DNA of 64,000 nucleotides from Nageia nagi (lineage: Eukaryota; Pinophyta), in assembly GCA_050084985.1 (NCBI GenBank), contig JBITNC010000001.1:135532001-135596000 (forward strand), read 5' to 3'. The notes beneath the pieces were generated by a model. It had not been told where the DNA came from. It was given only the letters and a program-made list of their open reading frames with translations, and searched no databases. The translations under genes and the position numbers were made by a program. The number at the start of each line of letters is the position of its first letter. The first letter of the stretch is position 1. Shown in pieces: positions 47,420 through 59,085 of this stretch.

Positions 47420-48439
47420 TGATCCAAAATTTGGATCCTTACAATATTTAGTATTAACATATTCAATATGTTCTATTCATTTTTAGCTTTTCAATGCTTC
47501 TTTTAGATTGAAAATCCCATTCAATTTTAGGGAGATATGTGATTTCTAAGTTTGGGTATTTTTTTATTAAAAATACAAGAGGCACAAAAAAGAAAGAAAA
47601 AATTAATTTTTCAAGTTTCTATTTATGTTTATTTTATTACATCATGTTGTAGAGCTCATTTTTCTTTTTTTGGCACTTTTTATAGTTCATGAAACCAACT
47701 TCGTGATCAAATGTTATTGCATTTTGAAGTATGCAATGTTTTTAATGAAATGGGGGGCATTCGGAGGCCAAATTGCAAGCTACCAAGTGGTACCATATTA
47801 TTGAATCCATATAATTTATTGATATTTGCATGTTTTTAAGGTGCTATTTTATTTTTTTATTGGATTAAAGTCCTATTTTTGGGCAAAAGCTATTTTGTAA
47901 GCTTGTAATGCTCTAAAGAGCGTGATTTTTCTTGTTTGGAAGCTCATATTAGGAGATTTTGTAACCATTTGAGCTCAAATATAAACTATAGATAGATGAG
48001 CCAAATGGGTATCCAAATATGGTGTTTTTGTTATTTTTCCTAGTTGTAAAACCATCCAAATTTGATCCCAAAAATTATATAAAAAGGGAGCAAATTGGAC
48101 GTGTTGGAAGAGGAAGCTTGTTGGAGAGTATAGTTTAGTTTTATGGTGTTTTTCAGGGGTGAAAGAGTGTATGTGAATGTGAGGAGAGGTGCTAGAATAC
48201 TATGAAGGTATTATGTACTTGAATTCCACCCACTATTGAAGAGAATTTTTGTTGTTGGATGTAGCCCACATTGGATGAACCAAGGTAAAATTTGCTTCTA
48301 TATTTGGAGTTCTATTTTCTTCTCTGATTTTGTGTATATGATCTCTAATTTTTCCTTATAAGAACTTAATGAGATTTGAGTGTGGAATGATCTTGGAAGA
48401 GAATTAATGTTAAATTTTAATTCTATGATTTATGGATCA
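47420..48439 (+). repeat. 3' LTR of the nested gypsy element
   Basis: 1020 bp, TGATCCAAAATTTGG to TTATGGATCA, then the ATTTC duplication at 48440-48444. Confidence 0.95.
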
Positions 48440-48444
48440 ATTTC

Positions 48445-48946
48445 CTTGCAGGTTATAAATATGGGAGGTGAAGGTTGACATCCCTATCGAATCTCTCTAA
48501 TAGGTGGCTGTCCCAAACATAAAAATTATAGTGTCTCTTGATGCCACCTATCTTGAGAACTTGTTATACTCTCTGAGATTTGTAATCTCTCTTTTGCATG
48601 CCATATGAAACATCAAGTTCCACACAACCAATGATGTACATATCCCACATCACCAATAATGTGCGCTTTGTAGATCGAGAGGTATAGATTTTAGGGAATG
48701 ACTCGTGAAACCATTCTAGCAAATATTTTTGCGATCTCATATGAATTCTCATTATAATCCTTTAAAGATTCATTGTTATTCCATTTAAAGGATTGTATAC
48801 TACTTCGCTACAAGCCCACTTTGTATTAGGTTTATATGTTTCATGTATATTTATTATGAATATGATATTTATGTATAAACATTGTATTTGTAGGCCATTT
48901 ATTTATTTGTGTATTTATTCATTAATTACACATTTTTGGGTCTACA
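48445..48946 (+). repeat. 3' LTR of the gag-only element, right part
   Basis: Matches 18631-19121, starting near GCAGGTTATAAATATGGGAG and ending TTGGGTCTACA. With 41697-41924 it completes the LTR; the reconstructed ends TGTAGAC and GTCTACA are perfect inverted repeats. Confidence 0.92.
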
Positions 48947-50640
48947 AGAATCCATACCATAGGTTTGATGTTTAGATACTTGTCAACTTTCTCTTTCTTT
49001 ATAATTCTATGAATTTTCTCTTCAACCCTCTTTTTAGGTAAAACATCATCCTTCTTTGGTAGAGTTTCTCTTGCATTCTAAGTGGGCTCAGGTTGAGCTG
49101 GAGCAAGGGTAGGGGCTACTTGAGGTTTTCCAACTATCTGAGGAGCTTGTGACTCTTTTATGATTGTTAAATCATTTATCTCACTTTTCATATGAACCTC
49201 TACTTTCTCTATAGACTTTTGATGGGTAGGGATACCTTTCATGCCAGCTCCTTTTCATTCAATTCCTCTTCAGCTTCCATTGTATAGCCTTTCTTTGACT
49301 CACCTTTTTGAACATCTTTAGAATCTAAGGAATGGGGTTTTAGGATCTCCTAGGTAGTCTACATAGGTAAATCCATCATTCATTCATGGGTGCTTAAGGA
49401 TGGGGTAGGAATCCTTGTTCCCATTGGAGGAGTTGAAGGTTGATTGCTCTCCTTGGGCCGATCTAGCTTTGGAGAAGGCACTTTTAAGGAGCCTTCATCC
49501 TAAAAATCTATAATGTTAACATCCTTAGAGCTTGCTTTTACTTTCTTACCCTTGGATGTTTGGGACTAGGTTACCATCCTTCAGCTACTCAAATGAGTTT
49601 ATGGCAAACCCTTCTTTAGGTACCCCCCAAATTTTTTAAGTAACTTAGCTTTTTCTTCCCTTGGGCTACCTAAGTTCTCAGGTTGATTCTTCCTACTTTT
49701 TATTAAATTGGAGGGGTATAAGATTCTACCTTGTTACTCTACTTCTTTCCTTTACTTGATTTTGTAAGAGAACCTCTACCATAGGATTTCCCTTTAATGA
49801 CCTAACCAAACTTGACTTTCTTACCAAGGGTTTCCACTAATACCTTTTTATATAAAAATGTAATGAGACTCGGATATATTATTAGAATCTCCTCCCTGTT
49901 TCTCACTTACTAGATCAAAGCATTGATGGATTCCACTAGAAAGAAAGAAAATCATACTTGTAACTCCTCACCCTTTCAAAAATAAGATAATAAAATAATA
50001 TTTAGGCTAAAAATGATAGTATACCACTCATCCATTATAAAATACTTGGTTACCCACTTTGGAACATGATTCCATGACATTGGGAGACTCTTGCAATCAA
50101 TTCATGTGCATTTCTTAGTAATGGTCTCCCCTAGAGCAAATAAATCTTGAACTTATTTAGGTTTCAATTTGAAATTATGCTTGAACATAAGCTTAGAGAG
50201 TTAGCTTTAACAATGGTGCTCATTGTTAAGTTGACCCTCATAGTACCAATTTTTTCCCATCCATTATCGAAACTATTAAAAACTGAGTCTTCCAAATCTG
50301 GATTATGGACCTAAAAATTCATAAGGTAACATTGCACCCTGCCATTACTAAATATGTCCCACACTTCCCTATCCCCTTGAACCTTCCTATAATTTTTGGG
50401 TTCTACCATACTGCTTTTTCCCATAGTTGTAGATTGAGAAATTATATGTAAATGAATTTAAGGTGGAATCAAAAATAGGAAAGGTGGTGGGGATGAAATG
50501 ATTAAGTAATAATTCCAATGTATGCCACTTTTCAGTAGCTTGCCTTAAAGTTTGATGCAACCACAGGTTGGCCAATGCCACCTAATCTCATCTGTCAGAT
50601 AATAAATGTATAAGGGATAGATGAGATTGAGACATGAGTC
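48947..50640 (-). pseudogene. Unidentified minus-strand coding relic, charged and low-complexity
   Basis: The minus strand reads as protein-like pieces broken by stops. The first (about 50580-50330) includes ALANLWLHQTLRQATEKWH. Around 50050 comes KWVTKYFIMDEWYTIIF. The remainder (about 49830-48990) is rich in Lys, Glu, Ser and Pro, for example DEGSLKVPSPKLDRPKESNQ. A globular start followed by a long charged tail suggests a transposon-borne protein. It might be the 3' part of the neighbouring LINE's locus or a separate element. No domain was identified. Confidence 0.4.
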
Positions 50641-53225
50641 CTTGAATTTAATGATCACATCATCCTCCCTTACTCAATATGGGCATTCCACATCATTCAA
50701 CTATTTGGGAGCTCCTTCTATCATCGATCGTAGTAGTAAGGATAGTCTCTAATAGGAGCTAGCAACATAGAGAATATGACTCAACATCCCTGGTGAGGTC
50801 CAATTGGATGCAGTATTCAATATTATCTAATAATAACCTTAAACAATATTTTCAAGCTCTAGCAAAATCTCAGCTACATTCTTTAAATAGTCTTTTATTC
50901 CATTCTTTCTAGATCATCCAACAGACATGGGGGAAATCATAGCCTAGATTAACTTGTATTTCTTATTACTTCCTTCTAATCTCCATTATTCGATTGCATC
51001 AGCTAGACAAAGTGGGGTGACCCATTAGTGGTGTAGGTTAGAATTTATTATGCCCCACAAGTCCTTCACATAATAACATTGAAGGGAGATATGATCTGAA
51101 GTTTCTTCTACATCTTTACATAGTACACACATACATATAAAGCTCATCCCTTTCCTTTTTAGAACTTTGTTGGTATGAATTCTTCTTAAGAAAGTTGCAA
51201 TAAGGAAGCTATCTATTTTGGGGATTAGTCCTTTTATCCAAATACTAGCCTAAATTCACTTTTAAGGATCTTTAAGGTTTTGATTAAGGAATCAACCTTT
51301 TTCCCTTTGTCATCAATCCAATGTAAATAATCTACTATTTGAATAGGTTATAATGGAAGTCATTCTAATTTTTTGAGTTTCACTCTTAAGTCAACAAGAA
51401 GGGGGTTATTAGAGATATAATTATGCACTCTAAGACCAACTCTGGTCTTAGCCCATAGCATCAAAGGGTTCCATTCCAATTAATCTACCAAGGAGGTGGG
51501 CCCATTCTGGTTAATATCCCAAAATAATGTAGTCTGACTGCCATAATATCTCTTACTTCCATTAAACCATTTCAAAAGGAAGATCCTTTCAAGGGGTTTC
51601 TTAGACAAAGCAAGATATTAATTCCTTCTTAGTACTTAAATTTGCAAACTTTTATCCATTCTTTATCCTCATTCTAACATAGTTTCCATACTAGTTTTAG
51701 TTGCATTGCTTAGTTAACTAATATAATTTATCTAATTACCAAACCCCTTTAGGTTTCTTTCTATAAACCATCTCCCAAGCCACCAAGGACATCCTTTTCT
51801 TATCCTTAGTACCAATCTAGATGAATCTTTTACATATTTGATGAATCTTTTCTACCACTAAAGCAAGAATCTTAAAAACACTTGCCATATAGACTGTGAT
51901 ACTTTAGAGAGAAGTTATGGTATGTTGAATTTTATCGATCAAACTTAGCAAAGCACCTTTCCACCTAGCCATTTTGTTATTCAATCTATCAAGAACCCTA
52001 TTCCAAAAACCTCATCAAACATGGCCCTTAAATAGTGGCATTCCAACATAAGTGATCGAGAGATTACTTGTTTGACATTAGAAAATTTGGGAGATGTCTT
52101 CACTTCTCCATGGAGGTGAATTGAATAAGTATATATTGGTTTTAACATAGTTAATTTTATGATTAGAATCCTGCTCATATTTTTCTAGGATAGAATTCAT
52201 AATTAGAGCTTCTCCAATGCTTGCTTTCCTAACCAATATGGTATCATCAACAAATTGATGGTGTAATAGGGTAGTAGTTGTGAGTAGGTTTAATACCTTT
52301 GATGATTCCCAATTGGTTAGCTCATTTCAAGGACCTTCCTAGTGCCTTGGCCATTGTAATAAATATATAAGGTGATAAAAAGTCTCCTTATCTCAATCTT
52401 CTAATGGAATTAAAGAAACATGTTGCTTCACCATTAACTAAAATTGAGAAGGTGGTTGTTGATATGCATTTATTAACCTAAGTTCTCCATTGATTATGAA
52501 ATCCAAATCTTTCAAGTACATGATCTAGAAATTTCCAAGAAACCAATCTTAGGCCTTTTGCATATCAAGTTTTATGATCATAGCTTCCTCCCTTGAAGAT
52601 TTTATGGATGTAAGATCTCATGCATTAGGATGATACCATCAGAGATCCATTTATCTCCCATAAAGCCATCCTATTCTACTAAAATAATTTTGGGCAAGAC
52701 ATCGACCATTTGATTTGCAAGTAATTTTTTGATAATTTTGTAAATTATGTTACATAATCCAATAGGCCTAAAATTCTTCAAATTATTAGCTCCTTAAACT
52801 TTAGGGATTAGGGTTAGAAATGTGGTGTTCCAGCTTTTTAGGAGGGTATTGTGTCTTTGAAGTTCTTATACTACTTTTACAATATCATCTCCAACAATAT
52901 TTCAAAACTAATGAAAGAAGTGTGTTAGGAATCTATATGGTCTAAGGGCTTTATCTTTTTCCATCATAAGGACTATGGATGTAATTTCATCTTTAGATAA
53001 ATGAGTTGACAATTTTTTATTATCCTCATCATTGATTAGGGAAGGGATGTTTTCAAGGAGCTCTCTAGAAACATTTTGGTCTTCTTCTATAGTCTTTGTG
53101 AGGAGATTCTTGTAGAATGTTATTGCTATGTCTTTAATCTTGGTTTCATATTTGGTTAGGCTTTTTTCATCTCCCTTTAATGTCCAAAACTTGGAGCCAA
53201 GTTAAACATAGTTACTTGATTTATT
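50641..53225 (-). pseudogene. LINE (L1-type) reverse transcriptase relic
   Basis: On the minus strand the ORF2 domains follow in order. Near 53050 comes SLINDEDNKKLSTHLSKDEI. Near 52810-52690 comes a relic of the LIPK...FRPI-LCN block and KLLANQMVDVLPKII. At 52256-52239 is the catalytic FVDDT, followed by INYVKTNIYLFNSPPW. Next are VGMPLFKGHV and RLNNKMARWKGALLSLIDK, the post-RT segment. Near 51160-51070 is a zinc-binding RVT-like region (FICVCVLCKDVEETSDHIS). Dozens of stops and shifts make it a dead copy. No poly(A) tail or TSD was recognised, and the endonuclease is absent. Confidence 0.85.
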
Positions 53226-53231
53226 TATTAT

Positions 53232-53371
53232 GGTTAGGGTTAGGGTTAGTAGTTAGTGGTTAGGGTTAGTGGTTAAGGTTTAGTAGTTAGGGTTAGTAGT
53301 TAGTGGTTAGAGTTAGTATTAATGTTAGTGGTTAGGGTTAGGGTTAGTAGTTAAGGTTTAGTAGTTAGTTT
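53232..53371 (+). repeat. Degenerate telomere-like repeat (TTAGGG/TTTAGGG variants)
   Basis: About 140 bp built of GGTTAGGGTTAGGGTTAGTAGTTAGTGG-type units. True GGTTAGGGTTA runs lie at the start and near 53330, with interspersed TTTAGTAG and TTAGTGG variants. Plant telomeres are TTTAGGG, so this is an interstitial, decayed relative or a telomere-like minisatellite. It starts at the 5' edge of the LINE RT relic. Confidence 0.85.
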
Positions 53372-53889
53372 ATGAGTACAATGTACGCAAATGAAACACA
53401 AGTCCAAGAGGGTTCTTAGGATATGGAAAATCTAAGAATCATGTTATGTAAGCTGCAATATACCTACTCACTTTATCCTTTAATATTTTCCTTAAAGAGA
53501 ACTCACATTGATAATATAATTGGTTGCCTGTAATCATTCTAAGAATTAAACATAACAAATCAAAACATTAACCAAGGTACATAGATTGTGCACTCAAGGC
53601 ACCTTCTCCTTCCTTGCATTTAATACTTATCACAAAAAATAATAATGCAAGCATCTATATTATATTGCATGCATAATATTATTAGTAAGGATGATATTCT
53701 AAAACACATGAATAGCCATATACACAGAAGCCAAACATAAAAATTTCATATATTCATCCTATACATAGAGAGTACCTAGTTCACCATTCTTTTTACTTTG
53801 TATGTGGGTCAATCCATTGTTGGAGTTGTTGTAGGGTCCATATCCTAGCAAACTTAAGGTAATTGTTGGGCATAATTTCCTAATAGTAT
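53372..53889. other. AT-rich spacer between telomere-like repeat and DnaJ pseudogene
   Basis: No sustained frame. The end nearest 53890 may include the last part of the DUF3444 region of the DnaJ pseudogene. Confidence 0.4.
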
Positions 53890-54832
53890 CCGAGCAGGAA
53901 TCTAATGGGAGAACCTAAGAAACTATATATTTAGGATCCATCTAACTACATGAGCTCCTATCTATTTTTTTGGTACACAGTATTGAAACCATTAAGCTTA
54001 ACAAGATGAACCATACTCCCTCCACATGTTTCTTTAAAATTAGTAATGATCTCTATAATCATGTGCTTATGTTTAACTTCCTATGGGTATTTACATCCTA
54101 AGCAAATTTTCATTCTTTATAAATAGCCCAAATAGAACCTTTTCTAGGAAATATTTTCACAAGCCCAACTTCAACTTTCTCCCCATTCATAACATGAGAA
54201 AATACATTGAGAAATTTGATTTTCCTTCCAACCTCGAATTAATTCTCCACAATCCCTCCATAATCTAGCTTTTGCCTACTTAGTTAAATTATCACCATGA
54301 TAGTTTTTTTTCTAACCAACTCATTTCCACATTGAAGGGATGCAAGGATACAACTATATAATTAAAGTATTGATCTTTGTAAAATTATTGAGAATTGTAA
54401 AATTATTAATATTTGTAAAATAATTAGCTATCCTAGTTTCAGTTGCAGGTGAAGGTGACTAAGAAAAGGAGCCATTAACAACACTTTCTTCCTTATTAGA
54501 ATTCACACAGGTTTTGCTCTTATGCATATTTTGAAAATTGAAAGAACTTGTGATATTTAGGTTAGGTGGGTAGGGAGGGAATCCAATCACTTGCACTTGT
54601 TGTTGCAAAATAATCCTTTTTCTCAAGATTTCATAATTTATCTTTTTCCTCTCATTGGAAAAAACTACCCATGCTTTAGTTATGAGCTTAAAATTCCCCT
54701 CTTCTCTAGGGGACTTATTCTTCTTAGGATGCAATACCAATGCTAGCATTTTGTACAATTTTTTAGTGTCAGATTTAAAGGATGAACTTACCTGCAAGAT
54801 GGCATACTAGTCTTAGCTCAAAACTACATGCA
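53890..54832 (-). pseudogene. J-domain protein (DnaJ/DUF3444 type) pseudogene
   Basis: Plant DnaJ proteins of this type pair an N-terminal J domain, which stimulates Hsp70 ATPase, with C-terminal DUF3444 domains of unknown role. On the minus strand the J domain begins D-stop-YAILQVSSS at about 54828. The usual DWYAIL has lost Trp to a TAG. Then come LYKMLALVLHPKKNK (HPD changed to HPK at about 54731, which would disable Hsp70 stimulation) and EGNFKLITKAWVVFSNERKK. The frame stays open to 54459. At about 54200-54090 the DUF3444 core is readable: NVFSHVMNGEKVEVGLVKIF, then PRKGSIWAIYKE. A frameshift follows, then MVHLVKLNGFNTVYQKN. The zinc-finger region and most of the middle are missing. Confidence 0.85.
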
Positions 54833-55371
54833 AGGAAAAAGTGGTGCTTAGGTTAGATGACTTCAACAATATTCTATATATAACTACATGCTCTTTTCTC
54901 ACCCACATCTGCATACAATATATCTAAATACAAAATAATGAAATATTGTGCATGTACTTCAATAATGATGAAAAGCATTTGAATTATCCTCCCATAGGTA
55001 TAGCAAGCTTTCAAACAAAATTATGTATTTGAATAAATAATTACAAGTATTCCCATTAAATTATAAAAATCTAATTACATTTTTCCTATTTGAATAATTT
55101 TCTATAAATTCTAAATTAAAACCTTTAAGTTTTTAGCAGACTTTGAATGGTTAACAAGCCATTGAAAATATTTTTGAGCCTTTGTATTTTTTTATAACAA
55201 AGAAGTTAGAGATTTGTTTAGTACTAACTTTATTTTGAACAATTTGATCATTTATATTCATAGTTTAAGATCTTGTAATTTTCTTCTTTGATACTATTAG
55301 TATGCTAATATTGTTTTTTTTTTAAATTGTAAAGCATGTTAGTAACTTGGCTTATACAATTATGTCAATGC
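54833..55371. other. AT-rich DNA
   Basis: No coding motif or repeat end was recognised. The 5' end of the CACTA element should lie here or farther left, but no CACTA terminus was found. Confidence 0.4.
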
Positions 55372-55645
55372 ATGGGAGGTCTGATGTGTCATCAAATTCA
55401 AATGTTCAAGTGCCAATACCTTAATGTCAAAGGGTTGTTAGGAGTGATGTGTCATATGATTCAGATGTTTAGATGCCACTACCTCAACATCAAGGGTTAC
55501 TAGGAGTGATGTATCATCTAATTCAAAAGAGTTGCCTACATGAGTTCCTAGGAGGGTGAGGAGTGACATGTCATATGATTTAGATCTTGAGATATTTCTT
55601 GCATGAATTGGTGTTGTGAGGAGGAGTTATATTTCATTCGATGTG
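55372..55645 (+). repeat. 63-bp coding-like tandem repeat, five units
   Basis: GATGTGTCAT and variants recur at 55383, 55446, 55508, 55565 and 55627, spacing 63, 62, 57 and 62. Each unit reads as about 21 residues with a core R-S-D-V-S-x-D/N-S, visible as VRSDVSYDSDV and RSDVSSNSNV-like pieces, although frameshifts break the run. It could be the disordered N-terminal part of the protein whose SET-like end follows, but about 300 bp of AT-rich sequence lies between. Confidence 0.75.
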
Positions 55646-55949
55646 GATTAGATAAGCTAAATGTTATTATGTATGACATAGAAATGTAAGATCATTTAAA
55701 TTCTCACTTTCATGATATTATTTGCAATATTTAACTTAATTTTATGGCTAATGTTGTAGGAATAAAATATGTAAAGGATTGACGACTCATCCTTATCATC
55801 AAAAGATGATCATTGTCATGATTTAATTAGGATCATAATTTGATTTGATTTTTGAATTCTTATATATTAAATTAAATAAAATAAAACTAAATAAAATCAA
55901 TATGTAGATCTAGCAGATAAAGCCAAAATAATGTGTAGGTCCATCAGAT

Positions 55950-56685
55950 GATGTTAGAACAATATCTATAAGAACAAGACTTCAAAAGCAACTTCATAAA
56001 TTATTTTTGGATGAATGTTTTAATGCACATGAGGAGCCAGTTGATCTACCAAAGGTGGATATTCATGATTTGGGTTTAATGTACATGTCACAAAAAATAT
56101 GACTTAAATATCAACATACATATGATTGTTGGACATATAGTACATGGCCAATTGAAAAACCTTCCCAAAGGCTTATGATATATTTCCTTATTATTGTAAT
56201 TGACACATGATCAAACCACATGAAAAGTGCTCTAGATACAGTTTGTTTATACATAGTACTATGGTTGTTACTCCAAGTTTCGAGATAGGGCCATTAATGC
56301 CATTTTGTGGGTTAGTTTACATCACAATAGATTGAAAACAATTAGCATCATATATGCACAATAAGTTCATATATGGAATATGTACAAATGCTTATGAGAA
56401 TCCACATTCGAAGTGTTCAGAACTCTTATATATTGATGGTCAACCAAGAATACAAGGAAACATAACAGGATACATAAACGGTTGTATAGGTGAAGAATGG
56501 GAACCAAATTGTGAATTTCACCAATGTACTAATAATAAAGAATACTTCATGGGTAGATAAATGATTAGTTTTGTAGTTGTTGTTCCTAAATTAAAACTAT
56601 TAATGTTGGTGATGAGATATTAGTTCACTGCAATTATAAGAGACCTACTCCAAGACATAAGGCACAATGTTTAGAATTAGGATAA
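55950..56685 (+). pseudogene. SET-like domain protein relic
   Basis: SET domains methylate lysines, usually on histones, using S-adenosylmethionine. From about 55955 the plus strand reads RTRLQKQLHKLFLDECF and EEPVDLPKVDIHDLGL. After shifts, about 56270 gives PSFEIGPLMPFCGLVYI. The frame 56354-56560 contains YIDGQPRIQGNITGYINGC and EEWEPNCEF. Here GNITGYIN...PNC parallels the SET core GNxARFINHSCxPNC. A shift near 56590 leads to INVGDEILVHCNYKRP, parallel to the GEEL-x-DY block. The frame closes at TAA 56683-56685, a natural-looking C-terminus. The catalytic Asn-His is Asn-Gly, so activity is doubtful. It sits upstream of CACTA transposase relics on the same strand. Confidence 0.6.
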
Positions 56686-57056
56686 TGTAATAATTTGTTC
56701 AGGATCAAAGCTAAAAAATAGAAACAAAAATTAATATATTATTGATGTGTATAAATAGATGTATCAATTTTTATGTATGTATGCATCAAATTGTATGTAT
56801 AGATGTATCAAATTATATGTATGGATCATGTGTATCAATAGATGTATCAAATTGCTCTATACTTGTTATACTATTTTTTTTTTGAATTAATGGTTTGCAA
56901 TAATTGATTTAATAGGCACATGATTAAAATGCAATAAATAGTTATCATGAGCACTCAAACATGATAATTGTTACACCAACATTGCATTGGAATAATGTAA
57001 GTAGGAGAGATAAGAAGATACTACAAAGAGCATGGGACCCTAAACAATATGCATAG
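56686..57056. other. Spacer between SET-like relic and transposase
   Basis: AT-rich with several short TGTATGTAT/ATGTATCAA repeats at 56750-56850. No coding motif until transposase sequence begins near 57000. Confidence 0.45.
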
Positions 57057-59085
57057 TTTATGTCTATACCATATCTAATAGCTCTTATTAAAATACCTAT
57101 GTGGTATTCAAGTAGTGATGATAATGAATTAAGAGAGGATAATATTGGTCATGATGATGATGATAATAATGATCATGAAGAAAATGGAAGTGAGAGTTTA
57201 CTTGAGTCCCTCTACATTCATAATCATGATGATGGAAGAGATGATGATTTAGAAAGGGATAAAATGTATAGTGCTTCTAGAACTAAATTATATAAAGGAA
57301 TAAGCAAAACTTTATTATCAATGATCTGACTTCTAATGAACATAAAAGCCCAATTTGGATGGTTAGATACAAGTTTCATTACTCTTATAAGATATGTATT
57401 TTTTCCAATATTTCAATTTCTATTAAATTAACTACGTAAATTATTTTTCATTGGTATTATAGGTTACTAAAAGAAAAGTTGTTACCAAGTGACAATGTGA
57501 TCCCAAATTCATACAAAAAGAAAAATGACATTTTAAAGGATTTAGGGGTGGAGTATAATTCATACCATCCTTATATTAATGATTGTATAAAGGAGAAGAA
57601 TATGATATAAAGAATGAATGTCCAAAGTGCACTAGAAAAAAGATACCATGAAAAAGGGAAAAAAATTCCTTGAAAGGTTGTTCGCCATATGCCAATCATT
57701 CCTAAGTTGATGCGAATATTTTTGTGTAAGTCACTTGTAAAATTAATGGATTGGCATGTAAGAAATAGAAGTGAAGAGGGTGTGTTGTGTATACCTATAA
57801 ATAGTAAAGTAATGAAACATATAAAGGAAAAGTGGATTGAGAAATTTAAATATGAGCCTAAGACTATCATATTGGATTTAGCAATTGATGGTGTCAATCT
57901 ACTTTCAAACCAAATATCCAAATATTCATTTTGACCTAATGTTATTATCAATTATAGCAAACCTCCATTGATGTCTATAAGAAAAGAACATTTGATGTTG
58001 GTTGTTATAGTCCTTGGAAAGAAATAAGTTAAATACATGGATGTATACCTTAAACTAATAATTAATGAGTTGATGCTCTTATGGGAAAGAATTCATATGT
58101 ATGATATAAATAGACCTATCAATCAGAGGTCATTCAAATGTTATGGCATATTATGTTGGACTATACATGATTATCTAGGGATTTCTGTTTATGTAGGTTT
58201 GCATATATATAGTAGTTTTTACACTTGCATAATTGATTTATTATAATCACATGAATTATATGCATTCTCTAATAAAACTTATCATAAGTCTTCATACAAA
58301 AGGTTATCATGCTTGTCCACGATGTGCAAAAAATATTCCATCAAGACATTCAAGTTAGATGCATAAGATGGAACATATTGGCCATAGGAAATATTTTCCA
58401 ATGGATAATACTTTTGAATAGAGGAAGCCTATGATCAAGTAGATAAAACCCCCATTCTTATATACATAACTCCTATGGATTGGTTCATAAAGTACGACCA
58501 AAGTGTGGAAAAAGTTAGGAAAAGAGCTCCTGATGAAGGTACTACTTTAGGGTCAAATGACGAGATTATTCTTGGCAAAAATGATTTACCCACATGTGAA
58601 ATATTATATAATACAATATATCTATAATATATTTATTAATTTGAAAATATGCAAGTTTGTAAAGTTTCAAATTCATAAGTTTACCAATTAAATGATGAAT
58701 TGGTTACATGTTTTCAGACATGAATAAATTATCAATATTTTATACACTGGAATATTGGAAGGAGTTATTAGTAACACATTTAATGAATCCTATGTACATT
58801 GTAAATAATGTTGCATCTTCTTTGTATTGGTATATAATAAGCAAAGAATCATTATGGATAACTTACTATCAAGATGAAATAAAAGTACTTGCAGCCACAT
58901 GACTTATGAAAAAAGACAAAGTGGAAAGTTACACAAAGTTATTCAAAATATTAGAACACCAACAAATTATGGATCATCTCTAAGAAGTGCATTCAGTGCT
59001 GATGGTAAAACCATAAGATTCAAGACTCATGATTACCACAACTTCATGAAGGTATTAATGCCATATTATTAGTATACATTTTCTA
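57057..59085 (+). pseudogene. CACTA (En/Spm) TNP2-type transposase relic
   Basis: TNP2 is the large CACTA transposase that cuts the element at its ends. The acidic lead-in (57060-57290) ends in TKLYKGISKTLLSMI, matching the TNP2 start TPLYxGSxxSxLSxxL. Then come DLGVEYNSYHPYINDCI and VVRHMPIIPKLMRIFLCKSL. A clean frame (57689-57934) reads MDWHVRNRSEEGVL and LDLAIDGVNLLSNQ, the conserved DGVNPF region with an Asp. Next are NYSKPPLMSIRKEHLML, LKLIINELMLLWERIHMYD and CWTIHDYLG. Finally EYWKELLVTHLMNPMYIVNN (58708 on) and THDYHNFMK (about 59020) complete the domain. Stops and shifts make it inactive. Confidence 0.92.

Larger units (their letters stand above)
41925..48439 (+). mobile_element. Ty3/gypsy retrotransposon inserted in another element's LTR, TSD ATTTC
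   Basis: LTRs 41925-42938 and 47420-48439 flank a 6.5-kb plus-strand element. ATTTC occurs at 41920-41924 and 48440-48444 and once at the equivalent point of the uninterrupted 5' LTR (near 18630), which proves the insertion. The 5' end has drifted from TG to TC. A degenerate Met-type primer site, gag, protease, RT, RNase H, integrase and a polypurine tract follow in Ty3/gypsy order. No clear chromodomain was seen. Stops break every domain. LTRs differ by roughly 8-10% plus indels by eye. Confidence 0.95.
18412..48946 (+). mobile_element. Gag-only LTR retrotransposon with an antisense PMD frame; host of three nested insertions
   Basis: The left LTR (18412-19121) is followed by a primer-site-like sequence and a gag relic. 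The right LTR (41697-48946) follows a polypurine tract and is split by another element. The two LTRs are clearly homologous along their length. No protease, RT, RNase H or integrase of its own can be found between gag and the antisense frame, so the element was non-autonomous. Removing the three inserts leaves about 7.6 kb. Flanking pentamers (ATTAT and AGAAT) differ, so the TSD is decayed or the two ends come from separate events. The gag carries an IQDFIDKKEI segment like Tat/Athila-type Ty3/gypsy Gag. Extra antisense frames downstream of pol are known in the Tat lineage, so a Tat-like derivative is the leading idea. Confidence 0.8.

Noticed and set aside
18407-48951. A target-site duplication for the gag-only element
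   Set aside because: The flanking pentamers are ATTAT and AGAAT. Three of five positions agree, which is not enough to claim a duplication.
53232-53371. A real chromosome end
   Set aside because: The repeat is short, variant-rich and flanked on both sides by unique and transposon sequence, so it is interstitial.
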